A DNA stretch of 64,000 nucleotides from Cyanophora paradoxa (Eukaryota > Glaucocystophyceae > Cyanophorales > Cyanophoraceae). The notes beneath the pieces are model-generated. The model had not been told where the DNA came from and did no database searches. It saw only the letters and a program-made list of their open reading frames with translations. Position 1 is the stretch's first letter, and each line of letters begins with the position of its first letter. The stretch covers positions 124,001 to 188,000 of the forward strand of contig QPMI01000179.1 of assembly GCA_004431415.1 (NCBI GenBank), read 5' to 3'. Both the position numbers and the translations under genes were made by a program. Below are positions 9,890 through 19,870 of this stretch, in pieces.

Positions 9890-10300
9890 GGTGCAGCGGC
9901 CGCGGCTGTTCGACGGGCTTCTGTTCTGCTTGTGGGGCACATTCAAAGACCTGGTGAACAAGCAGAACGAACCCCCGTGGAAGAGCATCATCGAACTAGT
10001 TGAGGGCGCTGGTGGCTCAGTCCTGCATCTTGCAGCCAATGAGACCTATGCCACGGGCTGCATACTGCAGTGTCAATGCCCCCGGGACCTATGCCACTCG
10101 GTGCAAACGGCAGTGACGGCTGCTTACATTGTATGGTCCCGGGAAACGGTGCGGGCTGAGGGCGCCATGGATACCGAGGAGCTGCTGCGGCCCTTCCAGC
10201 TGGAGCCCCAAGTGCAGGAGCTCTTCAAGACCGCACACGTCGTCACCTCCAAGTGGCTCATCGACTCCATCTCCTGCTACGCCCTTTGCACCGACACCGC
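9890..10300 (+). pseudogene. Captured exon of a BARD1/BRCA1-like BRCT domain protein
   Basis: The plus-strand frame gives RLFDGLLFCLWGTFK, then ELVEGAGGSVLHLA and TSKWLIDSISCYALC. This is the pattern of a C-terminal BRCT repeat: an LFDG-x-x-F-x-LWGTFK start as in BARD1, a GG turn, and the conserved Trp of the last helix. A polypyrimidine-poor acceptor CCTCACGCAG ends at 9889, just before the domain, so genomic DNA with an intron end was captured. Known relatives bind phosphopeptides in DNA repair. Here only one exon is present, lying between satellite A and a LINE RT fragment, so it is a fragment and not a working gene. Confidence 0.65.
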
Positions 10301-10309
10301 CAACTGCTC

Positions 10310-10653
10310 TACCTCATCATCTGCGACGCAGTCCGCCTGAGGAGGACACCCGACTGGTGGAACAAGGTGACAACCGTCGGAATCAGCAAGATCCTGACGT
10401 GGGATGGAAAACTGAAGAACGTACGACCCATCACACTGCTCGAGGTGGGGGACAAGCTCATGAAGGGGATACTGGCGGACCGCCTCCAGGACATGCTCGT
10501 GAAGCAAGGCGCGCTCAAGGGCCAGAACTCGGGTTTTCTGAAAGGAAAAACGACGGAGGACCCCCTCTTTATCCTGCAGGGAATCCTAGAGGACGCGCAC
10601 CAGGACGACAATCAGGAGGTCCGTGTGGCAAATGGATCCAAAACAATAAACTA
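10310..10653 (+). pseudogene. LINE reverse transcriptase fragment (fingers), second LINE family
   Basis: Reads NVRPITLLEVGDKLMKGILA, then NSGFLKGKTTEDPLFILQ. These are RT motifs 1 and 2 of non-LTR elements (RPI-x-LL and an [Q/N]-SGF-x-x-G block). The catalytic YxDD is not included. The sequence differs from the LINE at 19.8-23.5 kb. It ends at about 10653 in satellite A. Confidence 0.75.
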
Positions 10654-10840
10654 GAGATACAACACCCATTCTCCTCATGTGAACCTGACAGAGTGCTCTG
10701 GAACACACCAGCACTTCCTACGTACTGTTTTGTGTGGAAGGGGACCCCTGTGAATTTTTGGGGGACGACAGGGGGAGCGCTGACCCCAAACAAGAAACTA
10801 GACTAGAAATAACGACACCCATTCTCCTCACGCTTGCCCC
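10640..10840 (-). repeat. Satellite A, reverse orientation, about 1.4 units
   Basis: Contains ACCTGACAGAGTGCTCTGGA, GGGGACCCCTGTGAATTTTT and GAGCGCTGACCCCAAACAAG in the order of the reverse unit. It marks the right border of the BRCT/LINE capture; the left border is forward satellite A. Confidence 0.9.
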
Positions 10841-10967
10841 GTAGTTCTCAACTCACCACTCTTTCACTGTGTAGCGAGCACGAGCGGCCTGCGTTTGAAG
10901 GACGTGCCATCCACGTTCGCTGCCGATGCTAAAGGCATGCCTTGCTCTGGCCGAAGTCATGGGGCCT
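10841..10967. other. Unassigned 127-bp segment
   Basis: Lies between satellite A and the GA microsatellite. No coding signal or repeat match is visible. Confidence 0.4.
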
Positions 10968-10968
10968 T

Positions 10969-11047
<79 letters not shown>

Positions 11048-11090
11048 CGAGCGAGAGAGAGAGAGCGAGAGAGAGCGAGCGAGAGAGAGC

Positions 11091-11127
<37 letters not shown>

Positions 11128-11130
11128 CGA
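10968..11130. repeat. (GA)n microsatellite with GAGC interruptions
   Basis: About 160 bp of GA dinucleotides broken by GAGC. Frames across it encode only Ser-Leu or Glu-Arg runs and are not genes. It sits inside a satellite A unit, which resumes at 11131. Confidence 0.97.
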
Positions 11131-14100
11131 TCCCAGGGCTCCCTGCACACTGATTTGTATGGATAGGGACCCCTGTAAATTTTTGGGGGACAACAGGGGG
11201 AGCACTGACCCCAAACAAGAACCCCAAAAGAGGCACCCTTTTGCATAATTCAAACCTGACAGAGTGCTCTGAAGCACCCCAGGGCTCCCTGCCCACTGTT
11301 TTGTGTGGGTGGGGACCCGGGGAGGTTTTGTGGGACAACAGGGGGAGCGCTGAACCCAAACAAGAACCCCAAAAAGAGACACCCATTCACATTATCCAAA
11401 CCTGATTGAGTGCTCTGGAACACCCCAGGGCTCCCTGCCCACTGTTTTGTGTGGGTGGGGACCCCTGTGAGATTCTGGAGAGCAATAGGGTGAGCACTGA
11501 CCCCAAAACAAGAAACTAGAAATACAACACCCATTCTCCTAATGTGAACCTGACAGAGTGCTCTGGAACACCCCAGGGCTCCCTGCCCACTGTTTTGTGT
11601 GGGTGGGGACCCCTGTGAGATTTTGGAGAGAGCAATAGGGTGAGCGCTGACCTCAATACAAGAAACTAAAAATACAACACCCCTTTTCCTCTTGTGGACC
11701 TGGCAGAGTGCTCTGGAACCCCCCAGGGCTTACTACCCACTGTTTTGTATGGACATGGACCCCTGTGAGATTCTGGGGAGCAATAGCGGGAGCTCTGACC
11801 CCAAACAAGAACCCCAAAAAGAGGCACAAATTTGCATAAATCAAACCTGACAGAGTGCTCTGAATCGAACCAGGGCTCCCTGCCCACTGATTTGTATGGA
11901 TGTGGACCCCTGTGAATATATGTGGGACAACAGGGGGAGCGCTGAACCCAAACAAGAACCCCTAAAAGAGACACCCATTCACATTATCCAAATCTGATTG
12001 AGTGCTCTGGAACCCCCCAGGGCTCCCTGCCCACTGTTTTGTGTGGGTGGGGACCACTGTGAGATTCTGGAGAGCAATAGGGTGAGCATTGACCCCAAAC
12101 AAGAACCCCAAAAAGAGGCACACATTTGCATAATCCAAACCTGACAGAGTGTTCTGAAACATCCCAGGGCTCCCTGCACACTGATTTGTATGGATAGGGA
12201 CCCCTGTAAATTTTTGGGGGACAACAGGGGGAGCACTGACCCCAAACAAGAACCCCAAAAGAGGCACCCTTTTGCATAATTCAAACCTGACAGAGTGCTC
12301 TGAAGCACCCCAGGGCTCCCTGCCCACTGTTTTGTGTGGGTGGGGACCCGGGGAGGTTTTGTGGGACAACAGGGGGAGCGCTGAACCCAAACAAGAACCC
12401 CAAAAAGAGACACCCATTCACATTATCCAACTCTGATTGAGTGCTCTGGAACCCCCCAGGGCTCCCTGCACACTGTTTTGTGTGGGTGGGGACCCCTGTG
12501 AGATTCTGGGGAGCAATAGGGGGAGCACTGACCCCAAACAAGAACCCCAAAAAGAGGCACACATTTGCATAAATCAAACCTGACAGAGTGCTCTGAATCA
12601 AACCAGGGCTCCCTGCCCACTGATTTGTGTGGCTGGGGACACCTGTGAATTTTTGGGGACAACAGGGGGAGCACTGACCCCAAACAAGAACCCAAAACAG
12701 GCACCCATTTGCATAATTCAAACCTGACAGAGTGCTCTGAAGCACCCCAGGGCTCCCTGCCCACTGTTTTGTGTGGGTGGGGACCCCAGGAGGTTTTGTG
12801 GGACAACAGGGGGAGCGCTGAACCCAAACAAGAACCCCAAAAAGAGACACCCATTCACATTATCCAACTCTGATTGATTGCTCTGGAACACCCCAGGGCT
12901 CCCTGCACACTGGTTTGTGTGGGTGGGGACCCCTGTGAGATTTTGGAGAGGCAACTGGGGGAAGCCCTGACCCCAAAACAAGCAACAAAAAATAAAACAC
13001 TCATTCTCCTCATGTGAACTTGACAGAGTGCTCTGGAATACCCCAGGGCTTCATGCCCACTGTTTTGTGTGGATGGGGACCCCTGTGAGATTTTGAAGGG
13101 GCAACTGGGGGAAGCGCTGACCTCAATACAAGAAACTAAAAATACAACACCCATTTTCCTCTTGTGGACCTGGCAGAGTGCTCTGGAACCCCCCAGGGCT
13201 TACTACCCACTGTTTTGTATGGACATGGACCCCTGTGAGATTCTGGGGAGCAATAGCGGGAGCTCTGACCCCAAACAAGAACCCCAAAAAGAGGCACAAA
13301 TTTGCATAAATCAAACCTGACAGAGTGTTCTAAATCAAACCAGGGCTCCCTGCCCACTGATTTGTATGGATGTGGACCCCTGTGAATATATGTGGGACAA
13401 CAGGGGGAGCACTGACCCCAAACAAGAACCCCAAAAGAGGCACCCATTTGCATAATTCAAACCTGACAGAGTGCTCTGGAACACCCCAGGGCTCCCTGCC
13501 CACTGTTTTGTGTGGGTGGGGACCCCGGGAGGTTTTGTGGGACAACAGGGGGAGCGCTGAACCCAAAAAAGAACCCCAAAAAGAGACACCCATTCACATT
13601 ATCCAAACCTGATTGAGTGCTCTGGAACACCCCAGGGCTCCCTGCCCACTGTTTTGTGTGGGTGGGGACCACTGTGAGATTCTGGAGAGCAATAGGGTGA
13701 GCACTGACCCCAAACAAGAACCCCAAAAAGAGGCACACATTTGCATAATCCAAACCTGACAGAGTGTTCTGAAACATCCCAGGGCTCCCTGCACACTGAT
13801 TTGTATGGATAGGGACCCCTGTAAATTTTTGGGGGACAACAGGGGGAGCACTGACCCCAAACAAGAACCCCAAAAGAGGCACCCTTTTGCATAATTCAAA
13901 CCTGACAGAGTGCTCTGAAGCACCCCAGGGCTCCCTGCCCACTGTTTTGTGTGGGTGGGGACCCCAGGAGGTTTTGTGGGACAACAGGGGGAGCGCTGAA
14001 CCCAAACAAGAACCCCAAAAAGAGACACCCATTCACATTATCCAACTCTGATTGAGTGCTCTGGAACCCCCCAGGGCTCCCTGCACACTGTTTTGTGTGG

Positions 14101-15089
14101 GTGGGGACCCCTGTGAGATTCTGGGGAGCAATAGGGGGAGCACTGACCCCAAACAAGAACCCCAAAAAGAGGCACAAATTTGCATAAATCAAACCTGACA
14201 GAGTGCTCTGAATCAAACCAGGGCTCCCTGCCCACTGATTTGTGTGGCTGGGGACACCTGTGAATTTTTGGGGGACAACAGGGGGAGCACTGACCCCAAA
14301 CAAGAACCCCAAAACAGGCACCCATTTGCATAATTCAAACCTGACAGAGTGCTCTGAAGCACCCCAGGGCTCCCTGCCCACTGTTTTGTGTGGGTGGGGA
14401 CCCCAGGAGGTTTTGTGGGACAACAGGGGGAGCGCTGAACCCAAACAAGAACCCCAAAAAGAGACACCCATTCACATTATCCAACTCTGATTGATTGCTC
14501 TGGAACACCCCAGGGCTCCCTGCACACTGGTTTGTGTGGGTGGGGACCCCTGTGAGATTTTGGAGGGGCAACTGGGGGAAGCCCTGACCCCAAAACAAGC
14601 AACTAAAAATAAAACACTCATTCTCCTCATGTGAACTTGACAGAGTGCTCTGGAATACCCCAGGGCTTCATGCCCACTGTTTTGTGTGGATGGGGACCCC
14701 TGTGAGATTTTGAAGGGGCAACTGGGGGAAGCGCTGACCTCAATACAAGAAACTAAAAATACAACACCCATTTTCCTCTTGTGGACCTGGCAGAGTGCTC
14801 TGGAACCCCCCAGGGCTTACTACCCACTGTTTTGTATGGACATGGACCCCTGTGAGATTCTGGGGAGCAATAGCGGGAGCTCTGACCCCAAACAAGAACC
14901 CCAAAAAGAGGCACAAATTTGCATAAATCAAACCTGACAGAGTGTTCTAAATCAAACCAGGGCTCCCTGCCCACTGATTTGTATGGATGTGGACCCCTGT
15001 GAATATATGTGGGACAACAGGGGGAGCACTGACCCCAAACAAGAACCCCAAAAGAGGCACCCATTTGCATAATTCAAACCTGACAGAGT
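11131..15089 (-). repeat. Satellite A, reverse orientation, about 27 units with 11-mer higher-order repeat
   Basis: Units of about 147 bp follow each other without a break. Variant units recur at 1615-1617 bp, for example landmarks at 12855 and 14472, 13069 and 14686, 13136 and 14753. This equals 11 x 147 bp. Variant classes are recognisable by their 3' parts (ATTCACATTATCC, ATTTGCATAA, CATTCTCCTCATGTGAAC). No coding capacity is supported. Confidence 0.95.
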
Positions 15090-15240
15090 GTACAAAACTT
15101 CCTGCCCCTTGAGGGCGGAGACCTCCGTGAAATTTTGTAGGACATGGGAGGGGAGGGGCGCGATCCTGAGCAAGAAATCGGGGGTGGAGACCTCTGAAAA
15201 TTTTGAAGGACATGGGGGGGGGCGATCCTGGGCAAGAAAC
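15090..15240 (-). repeat. Short diverged relative of satellite A, two units of about 67 bp
   Basis: Two copies of a block with GGAGACCTC, GAAATTTTG/AAAATTTTG, GGACATGGG and GCGATCCTG followed by GCAAGAAA. The layout mirrors one half of a satellite A unit (GGGACCCCTGTGAATTTTTG to CTGACCCCAAACAAGAA). Confidence 0.6.
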
Positions 15241-15360
15241 ATGACTGTCAGTGCCTACCTGTTCTGTGAGAGCACTGGGGAGCTCACCAGGGAATCTGCA
15301 CTCAGTCAGGGAACCATAATTTCGCTGGCAGAGGGCTCTGTCTTGGAGTTGGGCCTCACA
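15241..15360 (+). other. Possible coding scrap of unknown origin
   Basis: The plus-strand frame reads VSAYLFCESTGELTRESALS and on to LELGLTSKRR without satellite similarity. It may be a captured exon piece. I recognise no family. Confidence 0.3.
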
Positions 15361-16311
15361 TCAAAAAGGCGAGCAAGTAAATATCCGACAGTGCTCTAGT
15401 TCGTGAAGCCCAGACCATGTAACAACACCATCTCTTTGATTTGGCAAGTCAACTGAACGGTAAGAACACACGTGCCTCTTACCTCCCATTATGCAGGAGC
15501 GACGCAAATGATCTAAGCTCCAGAATGCAGGGTGAAGGTCCGAATCATTGAATGGATGCCTGAAATCTGGAATGTAGCGAGCACCATACGCTCGTCCTCC
15601 CCATTTTTGACGCACATACTCACAGCTATCTGCTCGAAATGACATCTGGAGAGCATCAGCTGCTGAATCAATACCCATGGATCTTGCAACCCATGTGCCT
15701 GCTAAACCTGGCACTGAAACATTTCGATGCATGAAAAATCCACCCTCTATTACAAGGGACATTCCGTTCGCAAAGAGACGGGCCTCGTACTCAACGTCTT
15801 CACAATACACTGGAAAAATGTTTTCATCAAAAATACCAAGGCGGTGAACCGCTGCAGCCGTCAATGCGAACGCTGAGAAGTGAATGTTTGACAGAATCAT
15901 AGCGACATTCGAATCTTCTAGAACAACTCTATCTACACGTGCTGCAAAATCCTCAAGAGATCCTTTGGGAAACCAGGAATCGCCGTTGACAACAAGCCAC
16001 CATGCTGAATGTGGAGATCTAGACAGCATAACATTCCACGCCCCAGCGCAGCCGATATTCTCTGCAATGTGAATTATAGTGGCCCGGGGATGAATCGTGG
16101 CTACGGTCTCACGTGCAGACCATAACGACGAATCGCTTCCAGAAGTAAGGACAATAAGGTCATCAAAATCGCAGTCGATTGACTGGACAGCGCGAATCAA
16201 GAATTCGCCCTCGAATGACGCACTAATCAGTATTGCAGGAACTCGGCACGCCCTCGTGTTGACAGACGAGAGAAGCACGAGCGCGAGAACGAGTCTGAAG
16301 GGTGAGCACAT
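15361..16311 (-). CDS. GT2-like glycosyltransferase, single exon
   Basis: A 316-residue minus-strand ORF begins with a hydrophobic signal sequence (about residues 5-18). It shows a GT-A fold layout: ILISASFEG-type first strand (28-35), an ENIGCAGAWNVML segment typical of GT2 'NxGxAGAxN' (84-96), NGDSWF in the position of the metal-binding DxD/NPD (109-114), and FDENIFPVYCEDVEY (161-175) matching the GT2 catalytic F-D-E...EDVE signature. It would transfer a sugar from a nucleotide sugar, probably in the ER or Golgi lumen. No intron is needed. The GT32-like gene lies divergently 340 bp away. The stop is 120 bp from satellite DNA. Acceptor and sugar are unknown. Confidence 0.85.
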   Translation of the reverse strand: MCSPFRLVLALVLLSSVNTRACRVPAILISASFEGEFLIRAVQSIDCDFDDLIVLTSGSDSSLWSARETVATIHPRATIIHIAENIGCAGAWNVMLSRSPHSAWWLVVNGDSWFPKGSLEDFAARVDRVVLEDSNVAMILSNIHFSAFALTAAAVHRLGIFDENIFPVYCEDVEYEARLFANGMSLVIEGGFFMHRNVSVPGLAGTWVARSMGIDSAADALQMSFRADSCEYVRQKWGGRAYGARYIPDFRHPFNDSDLHPAFWSLDHLRRSCIMGGKRHVCSYRSVDLPNQRDGVVTWSGLHELEHCRIFTCSPF

Positions 16312-16349
16312 CGACAGCTAATTCGGACCAAGGGAGTCAGCTGTTGCCT

Positions 16350-16560
16350 CTCCTATTGCTCAAGGGACCCCAGTAAGAATTTGAGGGGCGATAGGGGGAG
16401 CCCTGAACCCAAACAAGAAATCAGAAAAGAGACATGCCTCCTCGTCATTCAAACCTGCTAGATTGCTCTCGTGCACCCCAGGGCATCCAGTCCTCTGTCA
16501 TGTGCGGGTGCGGACCCCTCTAAGGTTTTGGGGGCAAAGGAGGGAGCACCAAACGCAAAC
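16350..16560 (-). repeat. Satellite A, two diverged reverse units between the glycosyltransferase genes
   Basis: GGGGCGATAGGGGGAGC, CCTGAACCCAAACAAGAAA and a second partial unit (GGACCCCTCTAAGGTTTTGG) match the reverse unit. It occupies the shared promoter space of the two divergent genes. A nearby 18-bp duplication (AGGAGCCTATTGGTCACC, 16579 and 16608) lies just before the GT32 start. Confidence 0.75.
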
Positions 16561-16649
16561 GATATACTGGCGGAAAAGAGGAGCCTATTGGTCACCCCAC
16601 GAAAGAGGAGCCTATTGGTCACCCAACGCCTTGTTAAAAAAATTGTTTT

Positions 16650-17740
16650 ATGAAATTGTTCAAACAGAACAACATTCCATTCATTCTTTTGTTGTTATAT
16701 TTATCGCAGGCGTCGCTCTCCAGAATTCCCAATTCTGTTCACTTTGTTTGGGCTTGCAGCTCAGAAAACTGTGACGGTTTTGGATTTCTAGAAGTGTCAG
16801 CACTGAGAGCAGCGAAATCAGTTTTTCCGGAATACAACCTGTACTTGCACGTGTCGCCATTAAAAAACTTTCCACGAAATAACTGGACGGCGGCGGCTGG
16901 CCTCTACGCATCAATCATGAATGTTGATCAAATTTCGAATACAGCAGTCCAGCATGTAGAGCACAAGACCGACATACTACGTCTGGAGCTTCTGGTTCAA
17001 TTTGGTGGCGTGCTTCAACTAATTTCCTAGTTTCTGACTCTAACATTCATACATGTAGGGGGGGTGTACATGGATCTGGATCACATCTCGATGAAGAGTT
17101 TGAGCGAATTTCTCGAAGGTGCCAGTGTTGTGCTGTGCAGTGCCTACGAGGGCGGGATCTCCAACGGGGTCTGTAATCGTGATTTGCCTCCTCTCTTGCC
17201 TCCTGATTTTATATCCGTGCAGTTTATTGCAGCTGAAAGAAATAATTCTTTCATCCGAGAGTGGTTGGACCAGTACTTGTACTTCAACGACACAGACTGG
17301 GATTTTTTCTCTGTTCGTCTCCCTTTCGAGGTACGCCTCATGGGCCTGCCCTGGACCTGCGTCCTCTAAAGATCTGAAGTTACTGAAAACTGCGCATTTC
17401 ACTGCTGGAAGGATTTTGATTCTCTCCTGGAATACAATGCTGTACCCTGGAGCATTCTACGTGAGTAAATCTCCTCAAATCTTTTGCTCAGCCTAAATAA
17501 TCAAACATTCAGATGCCACTGATGTACGAATTCCTAGTAGATGTAAGCGAGAGCTATGCAGTTCACTTCTATTCCCCTGGAAGAAAATTTGTAAATGACC
17601 GTGTATGGGATGTGCTGTGCCTCCCACGAAACACAACTGCGAAGTTTGTTTTGCAAAACTTATGGCAAAACTCTTTTGAATGTGACTCGAGGTCAGCTAC
17701 CATGAAATTTGAGTTTCTGGTGACATTTTCCAGTAACTAG
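16650..17740 (+). CDS. GT32-like glycosyltransferase, four exons
   Basis: Exons 16650-17004, 17059-17330, 17380-17460 and 17513-17740 join in frame to about 311 residues; introns are 54, 49 and 52 nt, all GT-AG. Exon 1 has a signal sequence (FILLLLYLSQ), IPNSVHFVW matching the GT32 'IPKxIHxxW' start, and HKTDILRLELLVQFGG. The joined codon leads into GVYMDLDH, carrying the metal-binding DxD. The last exon has YAVHFY, as in the GT32 C-terminal His motif. Intron 2 is the least certain: an out-of-phase HGPAL resembling the family GP motif lies inside it, so a frameshift is an alternative. Probable luminal sugar transfer in the Golgi; specificity unknown. Confidence 0.75.
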
Positions 17741-17872
17741 TGTTCTCAAAGGGGCCCCCACCCACACAAAAACAATGGGCAGGGAGCACCGGGGTGTTCC
17801 AGAGCACTCTGTCAGGTTTGCATGACGAGGAGGGGTATCTCTTTTCTGATTTCTTGTACAATAACAATCAGG
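17738..17872 (+). repeat. Satellite A, one forward unit
   Basis: Contains CCCCCACCCACACAAAAACA, GGGCAGGGAGCACCGGGG and CCAGAGCACTCTGTCAGG. It starts within a few bases of the GT32 stop codon, so this gene is bounded by satellite A on both sides. Confidence 0.9.
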
Positions 17873-18189
17873 GTCAATCATATTAATCGGGACAACAGGG
17901 ATGTGCCTTAATAGTAAGACATATCTATCCGCACCTACAGGCCAAGGTATGCATTGCACATACAAAATGCTGTCCTAAACTTCGCCGTCACTGACGGCGC
18001 GCCTCTGCCCACCTACCCCCCCCCCCGACTCCCCCTACCCCCCCTGAATCCCCCCCAGGGCGGATGGTGATCGTGACTCAGTACGCGACAGGGGGGCACC
18101 GCCCGGCCACCTGATCTAGTGACAACTCTCAGCAGGTTCGAGCACGGGCAGCATCCGCTGATGCACACATAGTGGAATTGACACACACT
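17873..18189. other. Non-coding segment with C-rich tract and palindrome
   Basis: Holds a perfect inverted repeat CGCCGTCA/TGACGGCG with a 1-base centre (17983-17999) and a C-rich tract at about 18017-18060. No gene seen. Confidence 0.5.
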
Positions 18190-18484
18190 CTGCACACGCC
18201 TAATGATTGCAACACATCTTTTCCTTCAGGCACCGTCTGGCCATTTATGCCAAACAGATTCTTTGGATGCAATTTCTTGTTGTCAAAAATAATACGTGCT
18301 GCTCCTGCGATGAAAGAATAGTTGATTTAAGATGATCCGGTACGCAAATACGGACAAGTTTGTCCGAAGGCCGAGTGTGGACGAGAACGCCATCTTGCAC
18401 AGAAAACTTGCCTCTCTTGAGTTGGCGTTCGGCCTCCTTGTTGACACCTTGTGGTTCTGATGGGTTGCGGCCAGAAATGATCAA
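18190..18484 (-). pseudogene. Ty3/gypsy integrase N-terminal/RNase H connector fragment
   Basis: The minus-strand frame reads QLKRGKFSVQDGVLVHTRPS and RICVPDHLKSTIL. This is the connector before the integrase zinc-binding domain in gypsy pol. The frame then degrades before a complete HHCC motif. It lies downstream (minus strand) of an integrase end and LTR, the reverse of normal order, so it comes from a different copy. Confidence 0.6.
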
Positions 18485-18502
18485 AGAACACTTAGGAGAA
18501 CA

Positions 18503-18628
18503 TGTTTACCCGTCATTTGCAAGAGTCTCGTGTATTTATTCCAAAAGCCAGTTCAAGCCCCCAACTGACTATCACCCACCAGGCACAGAGCTATGCTACG
18601 AGGGGGAGTTTGGGTTCGATATACAACA
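18503..18628 (-). repeat. Candidate LTR (about 126 bp)
   Basis: Plus-strand TGTTTACCCG to TATACAACA gives TGTT...AACA inverted termini. On the minus strand it follows an integrase C-terminus and a block TTGGCCAGCGAGGACGT that also precedes the element 1 LTR. It contains an AATAAATACA that could be a TATA or polyA signal. Confidence 0.45.
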
Positions 18629-18670
18629 TTTCGCTCCGTAGTTGAGAGGGCCACGTCCTCGCTGGCCAAC

Positions 18671-18898
18671 TCAATCACGCTCAACGTAGGGGATGAGACG
18701 ATCAGCGTGAACCGTAACCTGGTCACCGGTAGAATAGCCAAGCTTGTTGTCACCACCAACAAAATGAACCACGTAGGACACACCATGTCCACGAGAGGCA
18801 TCAGCAACGATCTCCCAAAGACCAGTGAACTTGGGGTCCATCTTGCGCAAACGAGTCGAAGGGGTCTTGACGCAGACCAGTTCACCTTGAACGAACAA
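18671..18898 (-). pseudogene. Ty3/gypsy integrase C-terminal end
   Basis: The minus-strand frame FVQGELVCVKTPSTRLRK, DPKFTGLWEIVADASRGHGV and VTVHADRLIPYVERD is a GPY/F-type C-terminus with the GP pair changed to GL. It ends at a natural stop, with the candidate LTR about 40 bp further on. Confidence 0.75.
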
Positions 18899-18912
18899 CG
18901 GGTCACCCGAGG

Positions 18913-19698
18913 GTGAATGATGAGGTTTGTGGTTTAGAATCCACAGAGAGACCCAATTTAAATGATAACTCCTTTGATAAAATTTTGATTATTCGAGTTA
19001 AAGAGCTGAGAGCTGATAAGAACTCTGGTGTGGTTAAAACAACTCGACTTCTTGTCACAAATGCTAACTTCTTTCAGCCTACTAATGGAGGTCGTGATGC
19101 CTATGGGCATCCTCTGAAAGCTCTTGATTTTGATAAAAACACTGCTGCTGTAACTGTGAGATCAGGAGGAGCTTTCATTGGTGGTGGCTGTCGAGTGTCT
19201 GGTCTTTTCTCTGCATCAGTTTCGTATAATGATGTCCCAGATCCCTCTGATACACCTGAAAACGTAGACAACCCCCAAAGAGTTCGCCTATATAATCCAA
19301 TCGCTCAGCAGCCATTTATAAATTTCTATCTCACAACAGAAGTGACCCTTGCAAACTCAGATGCTTTCTTGGCTGTCACAGGTGAAAGAATCGTGAGAGA
19401 TAAACCAATCCGCAAAGCTAAGATAGCTCTTTGCCAACCAGGAAATAGCCAAGCAGGCAATAAGTATCTGTTCTTTGTTTTCCCAGTGATGGACTATGGA
19501 CAGGGATTCTGCTCTTTAAATGCAGATGGTGTTACATATGACTTGAATGTCAACAAAATAGGAGCCTATAATATTCAGATGGTGGGGCTGCGAACTGATA
19601 TTGCTGCTGTTACTTCTCTTCGAGGCTTCAATGCTGCCAACATTATTCAAACAGGCAGATACAATGAACCTGATGTAATTGACACACCAACAGTTTAA
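18913..19698 (+). CDS. Unknown AT-rich ORF, possibly from a DNA virus or virus-like element
   Basis: A 261-residue ORF with much lower GC than its neighbours. The composition is that of a beta-rich structural protein (AAVTVRSGGAFIGGGCRVSG, FINFYLTTEVTLANSDAFLA), with many Asn/Asp and no enzyme motif. No signal peptide or membrane segment. The real start may be later, as the first residues overlap sequence shared with gypsy debris. Its 3' end has been tandemly duplicated (103 bp) past the stop. Compositional match to the remnant at 57.3-57.9 kb suggests a common source, perhaps an endogenous algal virus or virophage-like element. This is inference without homology. Confidence 0.45.
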   Translation: MNDEVCGLESTERPNLNDNSFDKILIIRVKELRADKNSGVVKTTRLLVTNANFFQPTNGGRDAYGHPLKALDFDKNTAAVTVRSGGAFIGGGCRVSGLFSASVSYNDVPDPSDTPENVDNPQRVRLYNPIAQQPFINFYLTTEVTLANSDAFLAVTGERIVRDKPIRKAKIALCQPGNSQAGNKYLFFVFPVMDYGQGFCSLNADGVTYDLNVNKIGAYNIQMVGLRTDIAAVTSLRGFNAANIIQTGRYNEPDVIDTPTV

Positions 19699-19870
19699 TT
19701 AAATTGCTGCTGTTACTTCTCTTCGAGGCTTCAATGCTGCCAACATTATTCAAACAGGCAGATACAATGAACCTGATGTAATTGACACACCAACAGTTTA
19801 ATTAAATGTCTGCTTAATGCAAAATGGCAGCACCAACACCAATAGAACTAATTAAATGTCTGCTTAATCC
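19601..19870 (+). repeat. Local tandem duplications at the end of the AT-rich ORF
   Basis: A 103-bp segment at 19601-19703 (including the stop codon) is repeated at 19704-19806. A shorter one, TAATTAAATGTCTGCTTAAT, recurs 50 bp apart at about 19799 and 19849. The second copy abuts the LINE. Confidence 0.95.

Noticed and set aside
10968-11130. Ser-Leu-rich and Glu-Arg-rich ORFs
   Set aside because: Translations of a GA microsatellite.
8784-15070. Many long overlapping ORFs on both strands (for example 8784-9569 and 12281-12850) with repeated motifs such as GVSAPPVVPQ
   Set aside because: They follow the 147-bp satellite, where the unit length is a multiple of three. The same protein motif appears in several frames and both strands, and no start, splice or family signal supports a gene.
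17513-17740. Separate 75-codon gene starting at ATG 17513
   Set aside because: The ATG follows an intron acceptor in phase with the preceding exon, and the peptide completes the GT32-like protein.
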